From: Myxococcales bacterium
GTDB lineage: Bacteria; Myxococcota_A; Polyangia; Haliangiales; Haliangiaceae
Direction of reading: 5' to 3'
DNA: 64,000 bases
Assembly (NCBI GenBank): GCA_947483555.1
Contig: CANKMW010000002.1
Coordinates: 62,001 to 126,000, forward strand
The position numbers and the translations under genes were made by a program. The notes beneath the pieces were generated by a model. It was not told the DNA's origin and did not search any database. It saw only the letters and a program-made list of their open reading frames with translations. Below are positions 7,405 through 18,440 of the stretch, in pieces. Within the stretch, counting starts at the first letter, position 1, and each line of letters starts with the position of its first letter.

Positions 7405-10284
7405 TCAGCGCATCGGGTGCGCCGCGCGCCAGGCGTCGCTGAGCGCGACCAGATCGGGGCGACCGGGGGCGGCGGCGGCGAGCGCCGCGGCGGTGGCGGC
7501 GAGCGCACCAGCGCGGGCGCGATCGCCCACCGCGAGGTGAACGTCGGCGAGGACGAGATGACCCTCGACGGCGAGGCTGGGATCGAAGTCGGGGTGCGCG
7601 GCAGTGGCGGCGACCACGCGTTCGAGGAGCACCCGGGCCTCGGCAGCCTCGCGCGCCAGCACCAGCGACTTGCCGAGCTCGATGCGCAGGTTGTGCGTCG
7701 AGGGGTGATCGGTGCCCAGGTTGGTCTCACCGAGCGCGAGGGCGCGCCGGAAGTCGCGGACCGACGCCTCGACCCGGCCCTGCTCGCGGGCGATGACCGC
7801 GGCCACCAGCAGCGGATCCATCAGGTCGCCCGAGCTCGGCCCGCGGCTGTGCTCGATCGCCGCCACGACGTCGGCGGCCGCCGCGGCCGCGCTCACCAGG
7901 TCGCCGGTCTCGAGCAGGATGATCGCGAGCCGGGTCTGGACCATCGGCACGTCGGCCGGGATGTGGATGCGCGCCAGGGCGAGCTGGCGCTCCCACAGGG
8001 CGCGGGCGGCGGCGTTGTTGCCCTCGGCCCGGCGCACGCTCGCGACGGCATCGAGCGCGTCCGAGAGCCGGACGTCGTCGGCGCCGTACCAGGCCTCCAG
8101 GATCGCGAGCGCGCGCTCGGCCGCCGTCGCCGCCTCGGCGAGCTTGCCGCCGACCTTGCGCGTGTTCGCGAGCAACCCGAGGTACCGGCCGAGCGTCGGG
8201 TGGCTCGATCCGAGGTTGCGTTCCGCGAGCTCGACCGCGCGCGCGGCGGCGACCTCGGCGGCGCCCGGCTGACCGGCGGCGAGGAGCGCCGCCGCCAGGT
8301 TGAACTGATCCGACGCCGGCCAGTCGGGCGCGGCCTCGGGATCGCGCTCGGTCATCGCGACCAGCTCGCGCCGGATCGCGACCGCTTCGTCGCCGCGCCC
8401 GCCGCGCATGGCCAGCATCGCGGCGGCGCCGAGCACGCGCCGCATCACGCGGTCGCTGGTGCCGCGATCGGCGATCGCGCGGGCCAGATCGAGGACCAGC
8501 GCCGCCTCGGCGGGCCGAGCTTCGTCGCTCAGACTCCAGGCCAGATCGGCGAGCGTGCGGGCGGCGGTGGCGTCGCTGCGGCCGGCGAGCGCCACCCGCG
8601 CCGCCTCCTGGTACATCGGGCGCGCCTCGGCGCCGCGACCGGCATCGTCGAGCACCGAGGCGTGGGTGGCGAGCGCGAGCGCCAGCTGCGGCTTCCAGCC
8701 GCCGGCCCGTGCCGCGGTGAGTGCGCGTTCGGTCTTGCCGATCGGATCGAGCTGACCGCGGTCGAGGTCGGCGGCCCGCGCCTCGGCGAGCAGGACGTCG
8801 GCCTCGTCGACCTTGGCGCGCGCCGCCGGATCGGTCGGCAGCGGCACCTGATCGGCGAGCGTCGCGGTATCCGCGCAGGCGGCGAGCTCGGGCAGGCCGC
8901 CGATCGCATCGGCGGCCGATGCCGCCACCGCCGCACCACCGCGCTCGAGGACCGCGAGGGTCGCATCGAGCTCGATGCGCGCGCCGTGCAAGCAGCGCAT
9001 GCGGCGATCGAGCAGGTCCTCGCTCTGCGAGCGCGCGACGCGAGTCGCGCGGCAGGCGTCGCGGTGTCCGATCGTCCACGCCCGGGCATAGGCGCCGATC
9101 CGGGTCTGCAGCACCGGCCAGGCCGTCGGGCCGATCTGCTGCTCGAGGCGTGCGGATCGATCGGCGCTCCACGTCGGCGCGAGCAGCGCCGCGCCGTCGG
9201 TGCAGGGATCCGGCGCCTGGCCGGCGCGCAGCACCAGCGGGATCGCGATCGCCGCCGCCACCGCCGCACCGCCGAGGACCAGCCCGACCCGCCGCCGGCG
9301 GGCCGCCGGATCGTGACGGAGCGCCGCCAGCAGGGAGGTCATCGTCGGCCAGCGCTCGTCGCGCGCCGGGCGCAGGCCGCGACGCAGGACCTCGAGCAGG
9401 TGGCGGGGCACGCGGCGGCGAGCCTCGACGCCATCCCCGATCGCCGGCGGCGACGACTCGATCGCCGCCTTGACCTCGGCCGGGGTCGCGCCGCTGAACG
9501 GACGCGCGCCGTGCAGCGCCTCCCACAACGAGGCGCAGAACGAGAACTGATCGGCGCGGGCGTCGACGTCGTCGCCGGCCAGCTGTTCCGGCGACATGTA
9601 GGCCGGGGTTCCGACGATCGAACCGGCGCGGGTCTGGGCGAGATCGGATGTGTCGAGTCGCGAATCGCCCTCGACCTCGGTGGTGGCGATGGCGCGGACC
9701 AGCCCGAAGTCGGCCACCCGTGGCCGTCCATCGTCGCCGACCAGCACGTTGTCGGGCTTGACGTCGCGGTGGATCAGGCCGGCGGCGTGCGCGGCGGCGA
9801 GGCCGTCGCCGGCGGCCGCATACAGCGCGATCACCTCGCGCCAGCCGCGCGGCTGCGCCATCACCCAGCTGCGCGCGGTCCCACCCGCCACGTACTCCAT
9901 CGCGATGTAGACCCGGCCGTCGTGCTCGCCGACCTGGTAGACCACGACGACGTTCGGGTGCGACAGCTTGGCGAGCGCGCCGGCCTCGCGCTGCAGCCGG
10001 GCCAGCCCGACCGCCGACCGCGCCGCACCGAGCTTGATCGCGACCGGACGTTCGAGGCGCTGGTCGCGGGCCAGGTAGACCACGCCCATGCCACCGACCC
10101 CGGCGGTGCGCTCGACCAGGTACTGGCCGCCGATCAGGGTGCCGGGCGCGATCGCGCCACCGCCACCGGTCGCCGCCACCCCGCGCAGCAGCGACGCCAT
10201 CGAACCGGCCTCGCCAGCCGCGCGCTCGGTCGGGGTCGCCGTGTCGACGGAGGCGGCGGTGGCGTCGGGATCGACGTCACTCAC
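7405..10284 (-). CDS. Ser/Thr protein kinase with C-terminal TPR region
   Basis: A 959-residue membrane kinase. The Hanks-type catalytic domain covers ~50-320: glycine loop GVGGMG, Lys84 in VAIK, HRDVKPDN (~172-179), DFG (192-194), and an activation segment ending GTPAYMSPEQ. One membrane helix follows at about 335-357 (VLGGAAVAAAIAIPLVL), then ~600 residues of TPR-like helices. The GTG start overlaps the stop of the upstream sigma-factor gene by 8 bases, so the two are translationally coupled. No anti-sigma gene is present. By analogy with described kinase-controlled ECF factors (for example EcfP/PpkT2 of Vibrio), I infer that this kinase phosphorylates and so controls its partner sigma factor; this is not shown by the sequence itself. 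Confidence 0.92.
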   Translation of the reverse strand: MSDVDPDATAASVDTATPTERAAGEAGSMASLLRGVAATGGGGAIAPGTLIGGQYLVERTAGVGGMGVVYLARDQRLERPVAIKLGAARSAVGLARLQREAGALAKLSHPNVVVVYQVGEHDGRVYIAMEYVAGGTARSWVMAQPRGWREVIALYAAAGDGLAAAHAAGLIHRDVKPDNVLVGDDGRPRVADFGLVRAIATTEVEGDSRLDTSDLAQTRAGSIVGTPAYMSPEQLAGDDVDARADQFSFCASLWEALHGARPFSGATPAEVKAAIESSPPAIGDGVEARRRVPRHLLEVLRRGLRPARDERWPTMTSLLAALRHDPAARRRRVGLVLGGAAVAAAIAIPLVLRAGQAPDPCTDGAALLAPTWSADRSARLEQQIGPTAWPVLQTRIGAYARAWTIGHRDACRATRVARSQSEDLLDRRMRCLHGARIELDATLAVLERGGAAVAASAADAIGGLPELAACADTATLADQVPLPTDPAARAKVDEADVLLAEARAADLDRGQLDPIGKTERALTAARAGGWKPQLALALATHASVLDDAGRGAEARPMYQEAARVALAGRSDATAARTLADLAWSLSDEARPAEAALVLDLARAIADRGTSDRVMRRVLGAAAMLAMRGGRGDEAVAIRRELVAMTERDPEAAPDWPASDQFNLAAALLAAGQPGAAEVAAARAVELAERNLGSSHPTLGRYLGLLANTRKVGGKLAEAATAAERALAILEAWYGADDVRLSDALDAVASVRRAEGNNAAARALWERQLALARIHIPADVPMVQTRLAIILLETGDLVSAAAAAADVVAAIEHSRGPSSGDLMDPLLVAAVIAREQGRVEASVRDFRRALALGETNLGTDHPSTHNLRIELGKSLVLAREAAEARVLLERVVAATAAHPDFDPSLAVEGHLVLADVHLAVGDRARAGALAATAAALAAAAPGRPDLVALSDAWRAAHPMR

Positions 10285-10882
10285 GCGAGCCGATTCCCTC
10301 GGCCCGCGCCATGGCGCGGAGGCGGTCCTTGATGCCCTCGAACCGCTTGCGCAGCGCGGCCGAGCGCTTGACCAGCTCGACCTCGGCCACCTCCTCGCCC
10401 TCGTCAGCGAGCACGCGCGCGATGTCGCGCCACGGCAGGTTGCGATCGATCCGCAGCACCAGGATCGACTGTTCTTCGGGTGACAGCCGGGTCCGCAGCT
10501 CGCGGACCCGGTCCTTCACCTCGGTGCGAAGGTGAGTCACCGTGCGGGTGCGGATCTGCTCGGCGAGGTTGGCGAGCTGCTCGGACTCGAGGGCCACCAC
10601 GCGGCGACGGGCCGGCGCGCGTTGCAGACGGGCCAGGGCGTGGCGGGCCAGCGTGTAACACCACGTGCGCAGGCTCGCCTCCCAGCGAAAGCCCGGCAGG
10701 CCCCGCCAGAGGTCGACCGAGAACTGCGCGAACGCGTCGCTGCCGTCGGTCTCGCTGCGCGCGATCGCGATCAGGTAGTCGACCAGCTCGGGGCCGTAGC
10801 CGCGCAGCGCGACCGTGGTCGCGTCGGGCCAGCGGCCAGCCTCGGCGTGAGCGCGCGCCTCGGCCTCGATGTTGGGCTCCAC
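10277..10882 (-). CDS. ECF-type sigma factor paired with a kinase
   Basis: A 201-residue sigma-70 family protein. Region 2 is recognisable in 'SDAFAQFSVDLWRGLPGF' and 'ASLRTWCYTLARHALARL'; region 4 follows in 'LSPEEQSILVLRIDRNLPW' and 'DIARVLADEG' with a basic recognition helix (VKRSAALRKRFE). Region 2.2 lacks the acidic DAED/DLVQ cluster found in ordinary ECF factors (compare DRDLDDLVQ in the factor at 915), and Thr/Ser residues stand close by (SETDGSDAF). In kinase-dependent ECF factors this loss is what makes phosphorylation necessary, so the sequence agrees with control by the coupled kinase gene downstream (8-base overlap). The start ATG at 10882 has no strong ribosome-binding site. Confidence 0.85.
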   Translation of the reverse strand: MEPNIEAEARAHAEAGRWPDATTVALRGYGPELVDYLIAIARSETDGSDAFAQFSVDLWRGLPGFRWEASLRTWCYTLARHALARLQRAPARRRVVALESEQLANLAEQIRTRTVTHLRTEVKDRVRELRTRLSPEEQSILVLRIDRNLPWRDIARVLADEGEEVAEVELVKRSAALRKRFEGIKDRLRAMARAEGIGSRE

Positions 10883-10995
10883 GCCGCGATGGTACCTGCG
10901 TTCGTCGCCGCTGCGCGCGCCCTGATGCGTCGCCCCGACCGCCGGCCTGCTACAGGTCCTTGCCGGCGTCGAAGCTGTCCCGGGCCTGGAGGTAG

Positions 10996-11018
10996 ATCCT
11001 CCTTGGAGCTTGGAGGAT
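10996..11018 (-). terminator. Hairpin directly after the 11022-11615 gene
   Basis: ATCCTCC (10996-11002) pairs with GGAGGAT (11012-11018) around a 9-base loop, beginning three bases beyond the TAG stop of the minus-strand gene. There is no clear T-tract, so this could be a weak terminator or only an mRNA-end-protecting hairpin. Confidence 0.4.
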
Positions 11019-11021
11019 GGC

Positions 11022-11615
11022 CTACTTCAGGCGCAGCTCGGCGCCGACGCTGACCACCATGCCGAGCTGACCGGCGCCGCCCACCCCACCGCCGAACCAG
11101 CCCCGGCCGGCGAAGCCGCTGGCGCCGGCCACCAGGGCCACGTCGCGGCCGACCGCGGCCGCGACCCCGGCGCCGAGGTCGACGCCGAGCGCCGCGCCGG
11201 TGACGTCGTCGGCCGCGAAGCGGAGCACGCGACCGAACAGTCCGCCGCGCACGAACGGCGTGAAGGCGCCCTGGCCGCGCAGGTCGCGACGCACGCCGAG
11301 CGACAGATCGCCGGCGAACCCGTCGGCGACGCCGTGATCGCAGCGCATGCCATCGGGCGGCGTGCGACCACAGCCGACCCCGGGGCCGCCGAACGTGAAC
11401 GCGACGCCGCTGTCGAACCAGTCGCGGTCGGCCATGCGGTAGAGGTAGCGGCCGCCGAGCCTCATGCCGCCGGGAGTGGCACCGCCGCCACCGGCGGCAC
11501 CGACCTCGGCGCCGAGCGCGACCTGGGGCTCGTCGGCCCGCGCCGCCGGGGCCAGCGCGGCCAGGGCCAGCGCGGCCAGGGCCAGCGTGACGGTCAGGAC
11601 ATGCTTCGCCATCAT
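11022..11615 (-). CDS. Small outer-membrane beta-barrel-like protein
   Basis: A 197-residue exported protein: an N-terminal signal peptide (Lys4, then a long Ala/Leu stretch, cleavage after ARA near residue 27), then alternating strands rich in Gly and aromatics ('LGGRYLYRMADRDWF', 'FTPFVRGGLFGRVLRF'), ending 'GMVVSVGAELRLK' in the manner of a barrel's last strand. Two Met codons start the frame (11615, 11612); either is possible. It stands alone, with divergent transcription from the lipoprotein at 11673 and a hairpin after its stop. I know no specific family. Porin-like or lipid-binding barrels are the likely classes. Confidence 0.7.
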   Translation of the reverse strand: MMAKHVLTVTLALAALALAALAPAARADEPQVALGAEVGAAGGGGATPGGMRLGGRYLYRMADRDWFDSGVAFTFGGPGVGCGRTPPDGMRCDHGVADGFAGDLSLGVRRDLRGQGAFTPFVRGGLFGRVLRFAADDVTGAALGVDLGAGVAAAVGRDVALVAGASGFAGRGWFGGGVGGAGQLGMVVSVGAELRLK

Positions 11616-11672
11616 GGCGCCAGGCTAGGCGCGTCGGCCCAACGCGGCCAGTTTTCGGCTAATGTGCGCGCC

Positions 11673-12524
11673 ATGTCGGTCCGTACCGTTTCGTCCTTGC
11701 TGGTCGCGCTCGCCCTGGCGCTCGGCGCCAGCGGGTGCCCCAAGCCACGCACCTCGGCCGCGACCCAGCCGACGCCGGCGGAGTTCAACGCCGTGCAGTC
11801 CGATCCCAAGGCGATCGCGGTCGTCGACGCCGGCCTCGCCGCGCTCGGCGGCGCCGACAAGTGGGAGCAGCTGAAGGAGCTCAGCTTCACCATCGCCTAC
11901 CAGGACGGCAGCGTGACCAAGGCGAAATTCCAGCACACCTGGGACCACTGGAACGGCCGCCACTACTTCGTCACGCCGGTCACCAGCACCCTGGGTGGCA
12001 AGCCGGAGGATGTGGAATACCAGGAGGTCAAGTACGACCTCTTCGATCTCGACGCCAAGCCGTGGGCGGCGTCCGGTGGGCAGGTGGCGTCCATGCGCAA
12101 GGACGCCGACGCGATGGCGAAGGTCGCGCGCCAGCGGCTGAAGGAGGACCTGTACTTCGTGGCCATCGTCTACAAGCTCAAGGACCCCGGTGCCAAGCTC
12201 GCCGTCGACAACGCCCAGGTCACGGTCGCCGGTTCCGAGAAGTGCAAACCGTCGTGTACGTCGATCAAGGTCTCGTTCGATCCCGCGGTCGGCAGCGATA
12301 CGTGGTTCGTGAACTTCAACAGCGAGTCGAAGCTGGCGGAGGTGATCGAGAAGCAGATGGGCGGCGGGCGCATCGGTTACGAGATCGGCGGCTGGGTCGA
12401 AGCCGGCGGCCTGAAGTGGCCGACGAAGTTTCAGAACCTCGGCCTCAAGAGCGAGGTGATCGAGATCTCGGACGTCGCCGTCGGTGATCCCGAGGACTCC
12501 ACGTACCTCCCGACGCTTCACTGA
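11673..12524 (+). CDS. Lipoprotein of unknown function
   Basis: A 283-residue protein with a typical lipoprotein signal: a basic start, Leu/Ala core and lipobox GASGC (Cys22). The mature part reads 'AVVDAGLAALGGADKWEQL', resembling the opening of outer-membrane lipoprotein-sorting (LolA/LolB-like) or DUF4292-type proteins, where a residue pair near 'GG.dkw..l' begins the fold; the rest is a mix of beta strands with no catalytic motif I see. I chose ATG 11673 because it starts the signal peptide; the frame is open much further upstream but over an antisense gene. A 24-base gap separates it from the flavoprotein gene downstream, so they may be co-transcribed. Confidence 0.75.
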   Translation: MSVRTVSSLLVALALALGASGCPKPRTSAATQPTPAEFNAVQSDPKAIAVVDAGLAALGGADKWEQLKELSFTIAYQDGSVTKAKFQHTWDHWNGRHYFVTPVTSTLGGKPEDVEYQEVKYDLFDLDAKPWAASGGQVASMRKDADAMAKVARQRLKEDLYFVAIVYKLKDPGAKLAVDNAQVTVAGSEKCKPSCTSIKVSFDPAVGSDTWFVNFNSESKLAEVIEKQMGGGRIGYEIGGWVEAGGLKWPTKFQNLGLKSEVIEISDVAVGDPEDSTYLPTLH

Positions 12525-12548
12525 CGCTCGCCGCCCGGAGAATTCGCC

Positions 12549-13511
12549 ATGGCCCCCAAGGCACCCAAGCCGCTGGTCTACAACGCCACCGTGGTCGAGC
12601 GCCTCGACCTGACCGACGCCCTGACCCTGTTTCGCGTCCTGCCCGACGAGCGGCCCGCCCCGGGCTGGTTCACGCCCGGCCAGTACTGCGTGCTCGGCAT
12701 GAACAACGACACCCGGCCGGAGCTCGGCTCGGTACGGCGGTCGATGTCGATCGCGTCGGCACCCGAGGACGCCGGCCCCATCGAGTTCTACATCCGCTTC
12801 GTCGCCAAGCCGGAGTCGGAGAACCCGCTCACCCACCTGCTGTGGTCGCTGAAGAACGGCGATCGCATGTACATGCGGCCGGTGGCGGCCGGGGTGTTCA
12901 CCGTCAAGGACACGGTCGGCGACGAGGATGCGCGGCTGCGCGTGATGGTGGCGGCGGGCACCGGCTCGGCGCCGTTCGTCAGCATGGTGCGCAGCGAGCT
13001 GCGGCGGAATCCGCAGGCCGACCTGTCGAAGTGGGTGCTCCTGCACGGCGCGTCGTATCCGTCGGACCTCGGGCACCGCGACGAGCTGCTCGGCCTGGTC
13101 GAGACCCACGGGCTGCACTACTGGGGCACCGTGAGCCGTCCCAAGGACGCGCCGGGGTGGACCGGCGACGTCGGACGGGTCGAGGGCTACTTCGCCGCCG
13201 AGCGGCTGGCCGCGCTCGAGGCTCGGCTGGGGCTGGCGCCGGGCGGGTTCCTGCCCACCAAGGCGGTCATCTTCATCTGCGGCCTGCAGGGCACGATCGG
13301 CACCACGATCACGAACCTGTGCGGGCGCGGGTTCGTGCCCGACCACAAGCGGATGCGCGAGGCGCTCGGGGTCCCGACCGCGGCGCCCGCGACGCTGTTC
13401 TACGAGCAGTACGATACCGAGCCGGTGATCGACATCAAGGACCCGGCGGTGGTCGAGCCGCTCAAGGCCCAGCTCGGCGAAGCACTCGCGCGCCTGGCGT
13501 CTGCATCGTGA
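12549..13511 (+). CDS. Ferredoxin-NADP(+) reductase-like flavoprotein
   Basis: A 320-residue FAD/NAD(P)H oxidoreductase of the ferredoxin reductase fold. The FAD domain shows 'FTPGQYCVLG' and the flavin-binding Arg-x-x-Ser motif as RRSMSIAS (~61-68). The nucleotide domain has the glycine motif AAGTGSAPFVSM (~138-149) and the C-terminal 'VIFICGLQGTIG' and 'YEQYD'. Such enzymes move electrons between NADPH and ferredoxin or flavodoxin. The usual family length is about 250-260; here extra residues lie in the second domain and at the C-terminus. A ribosome-binding site (CGGAG) precedes the ATG. The stop overlaps the GTG of the next gene (GTGA), indicating translational coupling to the epimerase-like protein. 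Confidence 0.85.
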   Translation: MAPKAPKPLVYNATVVERLDLTDALTLFRVLPDERPAPGWFTPGQYCVLGMNNDTRPELGSVRRSMSIASAPEDAGPIEFYIRFVAKPESENPLTHLLWSLKNGDRMYMRPVAAGVFTVKDTVGDEDARLRVMVAAGTGSAPFVSMVRSELRRNPQADLSKWVLLHGASYPSDLGHRDELLGLVETHGLHYWGTVSRPKDAPGWTGDVGRVEGYFAAERLAALEARLGLAPGGFLPTKAVIFICGLQGTIGTTITNLCGRGFVPDHKRMREALGVPTAAPATLFYEQYDTEPVIDIKDPAVVEPLKAQLGEALARLASAS

Positions 13512-14254
13512 GCGGGGCCGGATACCGCGGGCCGCGGGCCGACGGCCCAGCGGCGGCGGCGGCGGTGGCCTTCGTGGCCGGCGCCACCGGCTTCGTCGGC
13601 CGCGCGGTCGTACCAGCGCTGATAGCGCGCGGCGCCAAGGTGGTGGCCCACGTCCGGCCCGACACCGCGCGCCTCGCCGAGTGGCGCGAGCGGTTCGGCG
13701 CCATGGGCGCCACGGTCGACACCGCGGCGTGGGATGTCGACGCCCTGGCCGCCGCGCTGCGCGCCGCGGCGGCGACCCACGTGTTCTGCTTGATCGGCAC
13801 CACCCGCGGACGCGCCAAGGCCGATGGCGTCGCCGGCAACATCTACGAGACGATCGACCTCGGCCTGACCCGGCTGCTGGTTTCGGCCGCGGCCAAGGCG
13901 GGCGGCAAGCCGCGGTTCGTGTATCTGTCGAGCGTCGGGGCGTCGTCGTCGTCATCGTCGCCGTACCTGAAGGCGCGCGGCCGTGCCGAGGACGTGGTGC
14001 GCGGCGGCGGCCTGCCGTGGCTGATCGCGCGGCCGTCGATCATCAGTGGCGACGGTCGCGACGACGGTCGGCCGGGCGAACGCGCCGCCGGCGTGATGGC
14101 CGACGGCCTGCTGGCGATGGCCGGCATGTTCGGCGGCAAGAAGCTGCGCGCCCGCTACCGCTCGACGACCCCCGACACGCTGGCGACGGCGCTGGTGCGC
14201 CTCGGCCTCGACGGCGGCGCCGACCGGATCGCCGAAGGCGACGACCTCCGGTAA
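13508..14254 (+). CDS. NAD(P)-binding epimerase/NmrA-like protein
   Basis: A 248-residue Rossmann-fold protein of the atypical short-chain dehydrogenase class. The N-terminal nucleotide loop is GATGFVG, followed by 'VVAHVRPDTARL'. 'RFVYLSSVGAS' supplies the usual central Ser region. 'PYLKARGRAEDVVR' has a Tyr/Lys pair spaced Y-x2-K rather than the catalytic Y-x3-K, so it may bind cofactor without being an active dehydrogenase. 'LIARPSIISG' is the typical substrate-side motif. The GTG start overlaps the reductase stop; the two may act on linked redox chemistry, but no substrate can be named. The sequence just after its stop turns into a CCGAAA-type hexanucleotide array. Confidence 0.8.
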   Translation: MSGAGYRGPRADGPAAAAAVAFVAGATGFVGRAVVPALIARGAKVVAHVRPDTARLAEWRERFGAMGATVDTAAWDVDALAAALRAAAATHVFCLIGTTRGRAKADGVAGNIYETIDLGLTRLLVSAAAKAGGKPRFVYLSSVGASSSSSSPYLKARGRAEDVVRGGGLPWLIARPSIISGDGRDDGRPGERAAGVMADGLLAMAGMFGGKKLRARYRSTTPDTLATALVRLGLDGGADRIAEGDDLR

Positions 14255-14263
14255 CCGGGGCCG

Positions 14264-14308
14264 TAGCCGAAACCGAAACCGCAGCCGAAACCGAAACCGA
14301 AACCGTGG
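14264..14308 (+). repeat. CCGAAA-type hexanucleotide array
   Basis: Runs of GCCGAAACCGAAACC with two interruptions (GCCGTA, CCGCAG) fill the gap between two convergent genes. The array is followed after a spacer containing CCCGTCCC and GTTCG by palindromic copy C, the same order as at 2265-2349. Confidence 0.8.
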
Positions 14309-14324
14309 CCGCCCGTCCCGGTTC

Positions 14325-14360
14325 GTCCTGAGCGAGGCCCGAAGGGCCGAGTCGAAGGAC
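14325..14360 (+). repeat. Dispersed palindromic (REP-like) repeat, copy C
   Basis: GTCCTGAGCGAG and GAGTCGAAGGAC arms around the perfect core GGCCC-GAA-GGGCC. Intergenic, between convergent genes, so it could also act as a transcript-end hairpin for either of them. Confidence 0.8.
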
Positions 14361-14369
14361 CCAGCCCCG

Positions 14370-17249
<2,880 letters not shown>

Positions 17250-17307
17250 CCCCGACAGGATAGCGCGCGGTGGCGCGCCGGCGGCGAGTTGGCTATCGTC
17301 GTCGCGC

Positions 17308-18198
17308 ATGGCGACTCCGCTGACGGCGATCTATCTGCGGGCACGATCGGCGGGCGACGGCCCCGGCGACACCCTGTTCGCCGATGCCGCCACGCTCGAG
17401 GCCGCGCTGGACCTGGCCTGCGCGGTGGCCGAGCGCGCCTGGCCCGCCCTGACCGTCGACCGCGCCGCGCTGGTCGAGGCGCTGGCGGCGCGCACCGCGC
17501 CGGGGGCGATCGGCGACGACGCCGCGGTCGAGCTGGCGCTGGCGCTGGCCTGCGCGCGCGGCGAGCCGGCGGCGCTGGCGGCGTTCGATCGCGCGTACCT
17601 CGCCGACGTGCCGGCTGGCCTGGCCCACATGAAGCTCGACCGCGCCGTCATCGACGATCTGTTGCAGGAGGTGCGCACCAAGCTGCTGGTCGCCGAGGCG
17701 GGCGCGGCACCGCGGATCCTCGCCTATGCCGGCCAGGGCAAGCTGCGCGGGCTGTGTCAGGTGATGGCGGCGCGCGCCGCGCTCGGTCGCCTGCGCGCCG
17801 GCAAGCGCCACGTCCCCGATGACGGCGTCGCCGCGCTCGCCGCCGCGGGCGACGATCCCGAGCTGACGTTCCTGAAGGCCCATTATCGCGACGCCTTCAA
17901 GGCTGCGTTCACCGCCGCCGCTGGCGAGCTCGACGCCCGCGACCGCAACCTGCTGCGCCTGCACCACCTCGGCGGCGTCACCCTCGATCAGCTGGCAGCG
18001 ATGTACACCGTCCATCGCGCGACCGCGGTGCGCTGGCTCGCCGACGTCCGCAAGCGGCTGCTCGCCGGCACCCGGGCCCGGTTGCGGGCCACGCTGTCGG
18101 TGTCGGCCGAGGAGCTCGACAGCATCATGGAGCTGATCGGCAGCCGGCTCGACGCCAGCGTCGGCCGCCTGCTCGCCAGCGTCGCGGCGCCGGGTTGA
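17308..18198 (+). CDS. Sigma-70 family factor, myxobacterial type
   Basis: A 296-residue sigma factor, longer than an ECF factor because of an N-terminal extension. Region 2: 'AVIDDLLQEVRTKLLV' carries the region 2.2 core and 'GKLRGLCQVMAARAALGRL' regions 2.3-2.4. Region 4: 'LDARDRNLLRLHHLGGVTL' and the helix-turn-helix 'DQLAAMYTVHRATAVRWLADVRKRL'. It resembles the Myxococcales-specific sigma-70 family I know as Sig-70_gmx1, often found next to kinases. It is divergent from a zinc-finger kinase whose longest reading frame starts at the same CATG (overlapping start codons on the two strands), so the pair probably shares one control region and one pathway. Confidence 0.85.
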   Translation: MATPLTAIYLRARSAGDGPGDTLFADAATLEAALDLACAVAERAWPALTVDRAALVEALAARTAPGAIGDDAAVELALALACARGEPAALAAFDRAYLADVPAGLAHMKLDRAVIDDLLQEVRTKLLVAEAGAAPRILAYAGQGKLRGLCQVMAARAALGRLRAGKRHVPDDGVAALAAAGDDPELTFLKAHYRDAFKAAFTAAAGELDARDRNLLRLHHLGGVTLDQLAAMYTVHRATAVRWLADVRKRLLAGTRARLRATLSVSAEELDSIMELIGSRLDASVGRLLASVAAPG

Positions 18199-18278
18199 CA
18201 CGATCGCCTCGGCCCGCGCGCCTAGCGCCAATGCCGATCGGTTGGCGTCAAGTGACCGAGATGATCCACGTTTCCGCT

Positions 18279-18324
18279 CGTCCTGAGCGAAACGCGAGCG
18301 CAAGCGAGCGTGAGTCGAAGGACG
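18279..18324 (+). repeat. Dispersed palindromic (REP-like) repeat, copy D
   Basis: CGTCCTGAGCGA and TGAGTCGAAGGACG arms enclose an inner stem ACGC/GCGT with a GCAA tetraloop. Only 18 bases separate it from copy E, which is in the opposite orientation. Confidence 0.8.
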
Positions 18325-18342
18325 TACTCCATCGAGGCCTCG

Positions 18343-18378
18343 CCCTTCGACTCGGCCGCTGCGCGGCCTCGCTCAGGG
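18343..18378 (-). repeat. Dispersed palindromic (REP-like) repeat, copy E
   Basis: On the minus strand CCCTGAGCGAGG and CCGAGTCGAAGGG enclose a perfect GGCCGC-GCA-GCGGCC core. With copy D it makes an inverted doublet of the REPIN/BIME type. The doublet's flanks are themselves partly inverted: CTAGCGCCAATGCC near 18223 against GGCATTGGGCCTAG near 18432. Confidence 0.8.
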
Positions 18379-18440
18379 TGAACGGGGGTGGAAGTGATCG
18401 ACATGATTGGACTGCCGTCGCCAAGTGACTGGCATTGGGC

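Noticed and set aside
7417..10332. 971-codon open frame on the plus strand
   Set aside because: Exactly antisense to the kinase gene and rich in Arg/Gly/His; the kinase motifs on the other strand are complete.
11010..11672. Long N-terminal extension of the lipoprotein frame at 11673
   Set aside because: It is antisense to the beta-barrel gene, and a clear lipoprotein signal begins at 11673.
12320..12335. GAGTCGAAG and similar matches to the palindrome arm (also near 31525)
   Set aside because: Only half an arm matches, with no partner arm; these fit ordinary Glu-Ser-Lys or Asp-Glu-Ser-Lys coding.
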